Below are positions 1-5,379 of a stretch of 7,587 bases of DNA, piece after piece. A program made the position numbers and the translations under genes. The DNA is from an uncultured Ruminococcus sp. (GTDB lineage Bacteria; Bacillota; Clostridia; Oscillospirales; Ruminococcaceae). The notes below the pieces were generated by a model, which ran no database searches, had not been told where the DNA came from, and saw nothing but the letters and a program-made list of their open reading frames with translations. How positions within the stretch are numbered: position 1 is the stretch's first letter; each line of letters begins with the position of its first letter. The stretch lies in contig CAMNAY010000074.1 of NCBI GenBank assembly GCA_946531975.1, positions 1 to 7,587 of the forward strand, in the 5' to 3' direction.

Positions 1-134
1 AGCGCCTCCCCTCTTTCTTGGGTTGTCCCTCTCGCATTCGCGCCCCGCGCCCAGTGAAAATAAACATTCGGACATATAATCAAGATCATAAAGCTGAAAT
101 CATATGATAAATTCCGATTTATCTTAGCAACCGT
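1..134. other. Intergenic spacer at left edge, no supported gene
   Basis: Bases 1 to about 57 are GC-rich and bases 58 to 134 are clearly AT-rich, so a gene may lie just beyond or across the left edge. On the plus strand one frame is open from base 1 to a TGA at 55-57 (18 codons, ending PRAQ). On the minus strand an ATG at 37-35 opens a frame to the edge (starting MREGQPKKEG) but has no convincing Shine-Dalgarno sequence. Neither is long enough to call. The AT-rich part holds one short palindrome (listed separately). Confidence 0.5.
106..123. repeat. AT-rich palindrome, 7-bp stem with 4-nt loop
   Basis: GATAAAT at 106-112 and ATTTATC at 117-123 are perfect inverted repeats around a TCCG loop. 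There is no T-run directly after it on either strand, so it does not look like a complete terminator. It lies downstream of the rsgA terminator for minus-strand transcription and could be an operator-like site for a gene beyond the left edge, or chance. The role is unknown. Confidence 0.35.
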
Positions 135-180
135 AAAAAATGCAATGCCCCGAAGCGCTTTTGTGAAACGCTTCGGGGCA
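135..180 (-). terminator. Intrinsic terminator after rsgA
   Basis: A perfect 12-bp inverted repeat (TGCCCCGAAGCG at 146-157, CGCTTCGGGGCA at 169-180) can extend by three more T-A pairs past a bulged C158, leaving a 4-nt loop. Read on the minus strand the stem is followed by TTGCA and then six T residues (bases 140-135), the layout of a Rho-independent terminator. On the plus strand the stem is followed by AAAACTTC, which has no U-run, so it acts mainly on minus-strand transcripts. It lies 44 nt past the rsgA stop and marks the likely end of the operon. Confidence 0.88.
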
Positions 181-224
181 AAACTTCTATATGAGTACCG
201 GCATAATTCTTCGGGGGTTTTGTA

Positions 225-1082
225 TTACCATGTTTTCCGCTGCATTGCTTCGCTGAGCATCACAGAATAGGATTCATAGCGGCTCTGCGGAATCAGTCCG
301 CTGCTGACGGCATTCCGCACTGCGCAGTCCGGTTCCCGCAGATGCCGGCAGTCGGCATATTTGCACGGTTCCCCGACAGCAGCGATTTCGGGGAAGCAGC
401 CGGCAAGTTCATCCGGTGCGATGAGCGCATAGCTTTCGGTCTCGAAGGTTGAGAAGCCGGGCGTATCAGCGACGCGGCCGCCGTGTGGCAGCGTATAGAG
501 CGCGGTTTCGCGGGTTGTATGTCTGCCTCTGCCGAGTTTTTTGCTGATATCGCCGGTTTCGAGCTGAAGGCTGACATCGAGCGCATTGAGCAATGTTGAT
601 TTCCCGACGCCGGAATTTCCGGTGAAGGCGCTGACTGCGCCCTCCAGCGCATCATAGACCGCTCTGACGGATTCCTGCCTGTCGTAGTCCACGAAATAGA
701 TCGGGAAGCCGGTATTGCGGTAGATTGCGGCATAGCGTTCCGCATCGGCGAGATCAAGCTTGGTAAAGACCAGCACCGGCTGAATTGACTTATAGACACA
801 GACCGCGAGGAAGCGGTCGAGCAGAAGCAGATTCGGCGCGGGGTCGCAGACAGACAGCACAAAGAACAGCTTGTCGAGATTTGCGAGCGGCGGGCGGATC
901 AGTTCATTTTTCCGCGGTTCGATCTCCGTGATGCACTCGCTGTCGAAGATCACACGGTCTCCGGTGCAGGGCGAGATTCCCTTTTTGCGGAAAATGCCGC
1001 GTGCCTTGCACTGGCAGAGAGAGCCGTCGGGGGACTCTACTGTGTAAAGTCCCCCGACCGCTTTGATAATCAATCCGTTCAT
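225..1082 (-). CDS. rsgA: Ribosome small-subunit biogenesis GTPase RsgA
   Basis: RsgA (also YjeQ, CpgA) is a cytoplasmic GTPase that binds the maturing 30S subunit, checks the decoding centre and leaves after GTP hydrolysis. The 285-aa product has the family's usual length and circularly permuted motif order: an N-terminal OB-fold (about 1-65), G4 TKLD at 107-110, P-loop GNSGVGKST at 155-163, G2 region GRGRHTTR at 184-191, G3 DTPGF at 206-210, then a zinc knuckle with C240, C245, H247 and C253. The frame is open upstream for 55 more codons, but these are Arg/Ser-rich shadow of the prkC 3' end. ATG at 1082-1080 gives the typical MNGLIIKAVGG start and has a good ribosome site. The start is 7 nt after the prkC stop, so translation is probably coupled. 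In B. subtilis the homologue CpgA is a reported PrkC substrate, which fits this neighbourhood. It is the last gene before the terminator. Confidence 0.97.
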   Translation of the reverse strand: MNGLIIKAVGGLYTVESPDGSLCQCKARGIFRKKGISPCTGDRVIFDSECITEIEPRKNELIRPPLANLDKLFFVLSVCDPAPNLLLLDRFLAVCVYKSIQPVLVFTKLDLADAERYAAIYRNTGFPIYFVDYDRQESVRAVYDALEGAVSAFTGNSGVGKSTLLNALDVSLQLETGDISKKLGRGRHTTRETALYTLPHGGRVADTPGFSTFETESYALIAPDELAGCFPEIAAVGEPCKYADCRHLREPDCAVRNAVSSGLIPQSRYESYSVMLSEAMQRKTW

Positions 1083-1097
1083 CAGGCGATTACTCCT
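1083..1097 (-). promoter_or_regulatory. rsgA ribosome binding site spanning the prkC stop
   Basis: On the minus strand AGGAG occupies 1097-1093 and runs straight into the prkC stop codon TAA (1092-1090), followed 7 nt later by the rsgA ATG. The distance from AGGAG to ATG is 10 nt. This fixes the rsgA start at 1082 rather than the longer open frame, and suggests that ribosomes ending on prkC feed rsgA. Confidence 0.7.
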
Positions 1098-3345
1098 GCG
1101 GAGCAGCAGCTGTCTGATCCGGCGGTGTGACCGGCTGTGCGGAAGTCTGCGTCGGCTGTGTCTGCGACTGCGGCGGCTGTGCGGAAGTAGACGTTGCGGT
1201 CGCCTTGCGGAGGCCGTCAACGGCATCGAAAGCGCCGTTAATGTCATAGCTCAGCGGCGTAGACGTACCGGATTCAAAGTCAATGCGGTAGGTTCCGATT
1301 CTTGCTTCCTTGCCGTTCGATTCGTTGAACAGCATTGCGATCATATCGTGCTGGCCGGTACCTTCAATGTTCAGATTGGTTGTACCGCTTGCATATTCCG
1401 GATTAAACTGGCTGGTATTCGCCATTTCAGCGCCGCCCTCATAGAGAACGATCTTGAACAGACCGGCAGCCGTAGGCGGGATTGCGAAGGCGACTCTGAC
1501 GCTCTTTGCCTTTGCCTTACCGGTTGAGACCTTGAGCATGATCGGTGTACCTTCGGTGACCTCCTCGCCCGGATCGACGTTCTGGTTCAGAACCGTGCCC
1601 TCCGGCGAGCTGTCATCGACCTCCTCCTTACCGACGACCAGACCGAGGCTCTCTGCGGTAGTACGCGCGAGATCCCACTTCATCTGGAGGAAGTTCGGGA
1701 CGACGACATTATCCTTATTCTGACCCTTGGAGACAACGACACGGACGAATTCGCCCGGCGTCAGCTCGCAGGGACCCTTCGGATCGGTGGAGATGATCTT
1801 ACCCTCCTCGACTTCATCATCGAACGCATTTCGGCGGTCGATCTGCAAGCCGCTGGAGAGAATCTGTGTTTCAGCGGTGACATAGTCCCAGCCGGTGAGA
1901 TCCGGGAGCGGAACCTTTCTTGCACCGAGGGAGACCTTGACGTGAACCTCAGCGCCCTTCTTGACCGGGTCATTCGGCTTGATGTCCTGATCGAAGATCT
2001 TATCCTTTTCGTAGTCGGAGTATTCCGAGCTGACGATCTTGATCTTGATCTGGTCTCCGAACTGAAGTTCTGCTTCCTGATAGTCCATACCGATCAGCGT
2101 CGGCATCAGTTTTTCCTCTGCGGTGTTGCCGCTTCCGTCATTGCGGAGCATCTTGGAGAGGACCTGTGTAAACAGGACCGCCGCGATGACGATTACGACA
2201 ATGATGACTGCACTGAGGATCGGCACGAACAGGGATCTGCTCTCCTCATATTCTTCCTCGTCGTCCTCATCCTCGTCCTCATCGTCATAGTAGACGTCAT
2301 CCTCGTCGCCGTAGTATTCCTCCTCCTGCTGACGCTCGTCATAGTACGGATCCTCGTCCCCGTAATAAGCGTCGTCCTCAGGCGGATAGTCGTCCTCCGG
2401 CGAATCTGCGGGACCGTAGAAGCGGTCGGACTGCTGATCCTCCGGCAGCTCCTCCGGCTCGGTCTCACCGAACAGCTCCGGATAGTAACCGAAGACGCCT
2501 TCCGGATTCTCCTTGAAGGTCTGGAGATCGTCCATCATGTCTCTTGCGGACTGATAGCGGTCCTTGGGGTCCTTTTCCATTGCCTTGAGGATAATCTCCT
2601 CCAGACCGATCTGGATATCGGGGCGAATGGTATGGGGCTGCGGAACCTTTGCCTGCATGTGCATGACAGCGATGCTGACGGGATTATCGGTATCGAAGGG
2701 CTTTTTGCCGGTGAGCATTTCATAGAGCATGACGCCGACGGAATAGAGGTCGCTCTTTGCGTCGGTGGCGCCGCCTCTTGCCTGCTCCGGGCTGATATAG
2801 TGTACCGTACCGATTGCCTTATCGGTGCCGGTTTTGCCGTCCTCGCGCGCGAACTTGGCGATGCCGAAGTCCATGACCTTAATGGTGCCGTCGCGGAGCA
2901 TCATAATGTTCTGCGGCTTGATGTCGCGGTGGACGATGCCCTTGCTGTGTGCATGCTGCAAAGCACGCAGAATCTGAAGAATGAAGTGAACTGCGTCCTT
3001 CCAGCCGAGCTGTCCCTGCTGCTCCATATACTCATTCAGGGTAATACCGTCAATATACTCCATGACGATGAACTGAATGCGCTCAGAGAAGCCGACATCG
3101 AAGATCTTGACGATATTCGGGTGGCTCAGCACGGCGATCGCCTTGGATTCGTTGCGGAACCGGCGCAGGAATTCCTCATTTTCGGCAAATTCCTTCTTCA
3201 GGATCTTGACAGCGACTGTCTTATTATCGACAACATCCGTTGCACGATAGACATCCGCCATTCCGCCCTCGCCGATCAGCTCCGTGATCTCATAACGGCC
3301 GTCCAGCTTCTTTCCGATGTTCTTGTCGTTGCGTTCTTTTTCCAT
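1090..3345 (-). CDS. prkC: PASTA-domain membrane Ser/Thr kinase (PrkC/PknB/Stk1)
   Basis: This 751-aa single-pass membrane kinase phosphorylates cytoplasmic proteins in response to cell-wall muropeptides bound outside. The kinase domain covers about 18-275: Gly loop GEGGMADVY 25-33, Lys47, Glu66, HRDIKPQN 139-146 (Asp141), DFG 159-161, an activation loop with Thr172, Thr174 and Thr180, and the SPEQAR motif from 185. Residues 288-369 are extremely acidic and Tyr-rich. The membrane helix is about 372-393. Three PASTA repeats follow (about 411-472, 475-540, 545-608), then an unassigned beta-like region (609-714) and a Gln/Thr/Pro/Ala tail (715-751). The start has GGAGG at 3356-3352, 6 nt from the ATG. 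The cognate PP2C gene is directly upstream and the possible substrate gene rsgA directly downstream. All catalytic residues are present, so it should be active. The kinase call is secure; the ligand and substrates are inferred from the family. Confidence 0.97.
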   Translation of the reverse strand: MEKERNDKNIGKKLDGRYEITELIGEGGMADVYRATDVVDNKTVAVKILKKEFAENEEFLRRFRNESKAIAVLSHPNIVKIFDVGFSERIQFIVMEYIDGITLNEYMEQQGQLGWKDAVHFILQILRALQHAHSKGIVHRDIKPQNIMMLRDGTIKVMDFGIAKFAREDGKTGTDKAIGTVHYISPEQARGGATDAKSDLYSVGVMLYEMLTGKKPFDTDNPVSIAVMHMQAKVPQPHTIRPDIQIGLEEIILKAMEKDPKDRYQSARDMMDDLQTFKENPEGVFGYYPELFGETEPEELPEDQQSDRFYGPADSPEDDYPPEDDAYYGDEDPYYDERQQEEEYYGDEDDVYYDDEDEDEDDEEEYEESRSLFVPILSAVIIVVIVIAAVLFTQVLSKMLRNDGSGNTAEEKLMPTLIGMDYQEAELQFGDQIKIKIVSSEYSDYEKDKIFDQDIKPNDPVKKGAEVHVKVSLGARKVPLPDLTGWDYVTAETQILSSGLQIDRRNAFDDEVEEGKIISTDPKGPCELTPGEFVRVVVSKGQNKDNVVVPNFLQMKWDLARTTAESLGLVVGKEEVDDSSPEGTVLNQNVDPGEEVTEGTPIMLKVSTGKAKAKSVRVAFAIPPTAAGLFKIVLYEGGAEMANTSQFNPEYASGTTNLNIEGTGQHDMIAMLFNESNGKEARIGTYRIDFESGTSTPLSYDINGAFDAVDGLRKATATSTSAQPPQSQTQPTQTSAQPVTPPDQTAAAPQE
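1132..1188. repeat. 15-bp direct repeat in the prkC 3' end
   Basis: The 15-mer CGGCTGTGCGGAAGT occurs at 1132-1146 and again, identical, at 1174-1188. The copies are 42 bp (14 codons) apart and in the same frame, encoding TSAQP twice in the low-complexity C-terminal tail of the kinase. The nucleotide identity suggests recent duplication or possible length variation by slippage. Confidence 0.75.
2239..2484 (-). other. Acidic, Tyr-rich juxtamembrane segment of PrkC with YYGDED repeats
   Basis: This stretch encodes kinase residues 288-369, between the catalytic domain and the membrane helix. In residues 318-369 (52 residues) 31 are Asp or Glu and 10 are Tyr. YYGDED occurs exactly twice (residues 327-332 at 2367-2350, and 344-349 at 2316-2299), with related YYDERQ and YYDDED copies. 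It should be disordered and strongly negative on the cytoplasmic side. Family kinases have a variable linker here, but this composition is notable. Confidence 0.85.
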
Positions 3346-3357
3346 CTCGAACCTCCG

Positions 3358-3375
3358 TGCCGGATCGAACCGGCA
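3358..3375 (-). promoter_or_regulatory. Hairpin next to the prkC ribosome binding site
   Basis: TGCCGG and CCGGCA form a perfect 6-bp stem around a 6-nt loop (TTCGAT on the minus strand). The stem ends one base before the GGAGG Shine-Dalgarno sequence at 3356-3352. A stable hairpin this close could affect ribosome access to prkC. The fold is seen in the sequence; a regulatory role is inference. Confidence 0.4.
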
Positions 3376-3403
3376 TTACTGATTTCTAACTGCCACTGGG
3401 TTG

Positions 3404-3419
3404 CCTGTGAATCATATCA
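3404..3419 (-). promoter_or_regulatory. Possible extended -10 promoter for prkC-rsgA
   Basis: On the minus strand TGATATGAT lies at 3419-3411, matching the extended -10 pattern TGnTATAAT at all but one position, with transcription expected to begin near 3404, about 59 nt before the prkC ATG. No good -35 hexamer is found 16 to 18 nt upstream. It sits in the 129-nt prpC-prkC gap, the longest between genes here, so an internal promoter is plausible but weakly supported. Confidence 0.35.
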
Positions 3420-3434
3420 ATCATCATTGTGCCA

Positions 3435-3457
3435 TTGTGCCCTTGCAGACGGCACAA
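3435..3457. repeat. Hairpin in the prpC-prkC gap, with a tandem half-site
   Basis: TTGTGCC at 3435-3441 pairs perfectly with GGCACAA at 3451-3457 around a 9-nt loop. A second direct copy of TTGTGCC lies at 3427-3433 and could pair with the same partner, so two exclusive hairpins are possible. No U-run follows on the minus strand, so it is not a standard terminator. It could protect an mRNA end, bind a regulator just upstream of the possible promoter, or be chance. Confidence 0.4.
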
Positions 3458-3474
3458 GGATATGCGGGAAAGGA

Positions 3475-4230
3475 TTAGGATTCCTCCGCGGCATCGTCCT
3501 CGCACTGTGTGAGGAGGATGACGGAGATATTATCTCTGCCGCCTGCTTCATTCGCCTGCGCGATGCAGCATTCGGGGACCTGTTCGGCGGGGCTGCTGCG
3601 GCAGATCTGTTCGATCTGTTCTTCCGTGAGCATGCCGTAGAGTCCGTCGGAGCAGAGCAGGAGCATATCGCCCACCTGAAGCGGAACGGTCTGCGTATCG
3701 CTGAGGACGCGGCTTGAGACGCCGACAGCGCGGACCAGTTCATTGCGCCGGATATGGGTGGCGCGTTCCTCCGCGGTGATCTCACCGCGTTCATAGAGCA
3801 GCTGCACGACGGTATGGTCGGTCGTGAGCTGTGTGATTCCGCCGTCTGCGGGGAGCAGGTAGGCTCTGGAATCACCGATATTGACCAGACATGCGGTATC
3901 GTTTCTTGCGAAGATGCCGACCAGCGTGGTTCCCATGCGGGACGGGGTGTCGCCGTATACGGCGGCTCTGTAAACCTTCTGGTTCGCATCGGCAGCACTG
4001 GCGCGGAGCAGGTCGCAGACCTCCTCAGCGGGCATACCGGTCTGATAGTTTGCGCAGAAATATTCTTCCGCTGCGGCAACAGCGATTTTGCTGGCGGTGC
4101 TGCCGTTCTGCATTCCGCCCATGCCGTCGCAGACGAGCGCGAGCACACCGTCGGCAAAGGCTTCTGCGCGCAGGGAGTCCTGATTTTCCTGCCGGACTCT
4201 GCCGATATCACAGCCGAGAAATGCTTTCAA
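3475..4230 (-). CDS. prpC: PP2C-type protein Ser/Thr phosphatase (PrpC/Stp)
   Basis: This 251-aa cytoplasmic, metal-dependent (Mn/Mg) phosphatase reverses PrkC-type phosphorylation. PP2C motifs appear in order: DIGRVRQENQDS at 8-19 (metal ligand Asp18), DGMGG 35-39 (Asp35, Gly36), MGTTLVG 99-105, GDSRAYL 119-125, DHT 138-140, CSDGLYGML 193-201 (Asp195) and GGRDNISVI 230-238 (Asp233). Length fits the bacterial family (about 240-260 aa) and there is no membrane segment. The start is TTG at 4230-4228: an in-frame TGA lies three codons upstream, and the first conserved motif begins at residue 8, so no later start is possible without losing it. It is 21 nt downstream of rlmN and 129 nt upstream of the kinase it opposes. 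The pairing with PrkC follows from family knowledge and adjacency. Confidence 0.96.
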   Translation of the reverse strand: MKAFLGCDIGRVRQENQDSLRAEAFADGVLALVCDGMGGMQNGSTASKIAVAAAEEYFCANYQTGMPAEEVCDLLRASAADANQKVYRAAVYGDTPSRMGTTLVGIFARNDTACLVNIGDSRAYLLPADGGITQLTTDHTVVQLLYERGEITAEERATHIRRNELVRAVGVSSRVLSDTQTVPLQVGDMLLLCSDGLYGMLTEEQIEQICRSSPAEQVPECCIAQANEAGGRDNISVILLTQCEDDAAEES

Positions 4231-4241
4231 TGCAGCTCACC
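4228..4241 (-). promoter_or_regulatory. TTG start and weak ribosome site of prpC
   Basis: The start codon TTG (4230-4228) is preceded 5 nt upstream by GGTGAG (4241-4236), a weaker Shine-Dalgarno match than the GGAGG sites of prkC and rlmN. A weak start could keep phosphatase levels low relative to the kinase. The codon and site are seen; the effect is inferred. Confidence 0.6.
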
Positions 4242-4251
4242 ACTCTTTCTC

Positions 4252-5331
4252 TTATTGCTCCGCGGCGGGAGCCTTCTCATGTTCCTGTTCGATCTGATCG
4301 CGTCTGAGCTGCCCGCAGGCGGCTTTGATATCGTCGCCGAGGGTGCGTCTGACGGTCGCGTTGATGCCTTCGTTCATGAGAAACTGCCGGAATCTCGCCG
4401 CATGACCGGCGGTGAACCCGGTACCGGCGACCGGATTGACGGGAATGAGGTTGACATGCGGGTGCTGACCGGGGAAGACCGGTCTGAGACGTTTTGCGAG
4501 GATTTTTGCCGCTTCCGCCGAATCGTTTTCGCCGGCGATGACGGCATATTCAAAGGTAATCCGTCTGCCTGTACGCTTAAAATAGTATGAGCAGGCGGCG
4601 AGCAGTTCATCCAGCGGATATCTGCGGTTCACGGGCATGAGCGCCGAGCGGACGCTGTCCTCTGCGGCATGAAGCGAGACAGAGAGCGTCAGCGGGAGCT
4701 GTTCCTCCGCGAGCGCTTTGATTTTCGGGACGAGCCCGCAGGTTGAGAGCGTCACATGCCTGAGGCTGAGGTTCCGCCCCTCCTTGCAGGAGATCAGTCT
4801 GAGGAACTGCATCACATTGTCGTAGTTATCGAGCGGCTCACCGATGCCCATCAGAACGACGCCGGAGATCTGTTCGGATTCCGGTCTTCCCGCATCCGCG
4901 CCGTAGATCTGCATGAGCATTTCGGAGGGCGTGAGATTGCGGATAAACCCCAGCGGAGCCGAGGCGCAGAACTGACATCCCATCTTGCAGCCGACCTGTG
5001 TCGAAATACAGGCGGTCACGCCGTGGTGATAGACCATGCGGACCGTTTCGACGCAGTTGCCGTCAGAGAGCCTATATAGATATTTTACAGTATCATCGAC
5101 ACAAGAATCAAGCTTTTGCCGAATCTTTGGCAGGTTTATATAAAACCGCTCATTGAGCTGAGACTGAAACTGTTTAGAAAGTTCTGTCATTTGCGCGAAG
5201 TCGAAGACTCGTTTTACGTGGAGCTGCCTGAAAATCTGCTTTGCACGGAAGGCAGGAGCGCCCATGGCTTTGATCTCGGCTTCAAGCTGTGCCGGGAGCA
5301 GGCTCATGATATCGGTTTTCTGCTGCTCCAT
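4252..5331 (-). CDS. rlmN: Dual-specificity rRNA/tRNA adenine-C2 methyltransferase RlmN (radical SAM)
   Basis: RlmN uses radical SAM chemistry to place a methyl group on C2 of A2503 in 23S rRNA and A37 of some tRNAs, supporting ribosome fidelity. The 359-aa product has the usual length and signatures: an N-terminal RNA-binding region (about 1-95), the 4Fe-4S motif C115-x3-C119-x2-C122, SAM-contact MGIGEPLDN (161-169), and the two chemistry cysteines, C108 (seven residues before the cluster, like C118 in E. coli) and C339 in ACGQL (the carrier, like C355). The N93-C94-V95-E96-T97-V98 strand is also typical. I see no feature pointing to the resistance paralogue Cfr. The ATG has AGGAGG at 5346-5341, 9 nt upstream. 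It lies 48 nt after rsmB and 21 nt before prpC. The last 20 residues are charged and probably disordered. Confidence 0.97.
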   Translation of the reverse strand: MEQQKTDIMSLLPAQLEAEIKAMGAPAFRAKQIFRQLHVKRVFDFAQMTELSKQFQSQLNERFYINLPKIRQKLDSCVDDTVKYLYRLSDGNCVETVRMVYHHGVTACISTQVGCKMGCQFCASAPLGFIRNLTPSEMLMQIYGADAGRPESEQISGVVLMGIGEPLDNYDNVMQFLRLISCKEGRNLSLRHVTLSTCGLVPKIKALAEEQLPLTLSVSLHAAEDSVRSALMPVNRRYPLDELLAACSYYFKRTGRRITFEYAVIAGENDSAEAAKILAKRLRPVFPGQHPHVNLIPVNPVAGTGFTAGHAARFRQFLMNEGINATVRRTLGDDIKAACGQLRRDQIEQEHEKAPAAEQ

Positions 5332-5379
5332 TGCTTCAGACCTCCTCTATATAGAATGACAGAAAAAAGCGCAGTTTGG

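Noticed and set aside
75..80. Perfect TATAAT on the plus strand
   Set aside because: There is no -35-like hexamer at 16-18 nt and no TG extension, and it lies in AT-rich spacer with no plus-strand gene downstream, only the rsgA terminator and antisense.
1083..1247. Longer rsgA (340 aa) starting at 1247
   Set aside because: The extra 55 residues are Arg/Ser-rich shadow of the kinase tail, and the good ribosome site and family-typical N-terminus point to ATG at 1082.
3358..3375. tRNA T-arm-like GGTTCGATCC upstream of prkC
   Set aside because: The loop is one base short for a T-arm, and no matching acceptor, D or anticodon arms are found around it, so it is not a tRNA or clear remnant.
1942..3717. 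591-codon open frame on the plus strand, opposite prkC and prpC
   Set aside because: It is the antisense of a well-supported kinase. Its hydrophobic Leu/Ile/Val runs are the mirror of the kinase's GA-rich acidic codons, it has no recognisable domain, and it crosses the prkC leader and into prpC without any gene-like boundary.
3754..4590. 278-codon plus-strand open frame over prpC and rlmN, and similar frames at 5116-5670 and 5761-6735
   Set aside because: Each lies antisense to genes with full catalytic motifs, shows no domain of its own and has no ribosome site; long shadow frames are expected at this GC content.
4252..5331. Possible Cfr-type antibiotic-resistance methyltransferase
   Set aside because: Length, motif spacing and the housekeeping operon context fit RlmN; nothing specific to Cfr or to mobile elements is seen.
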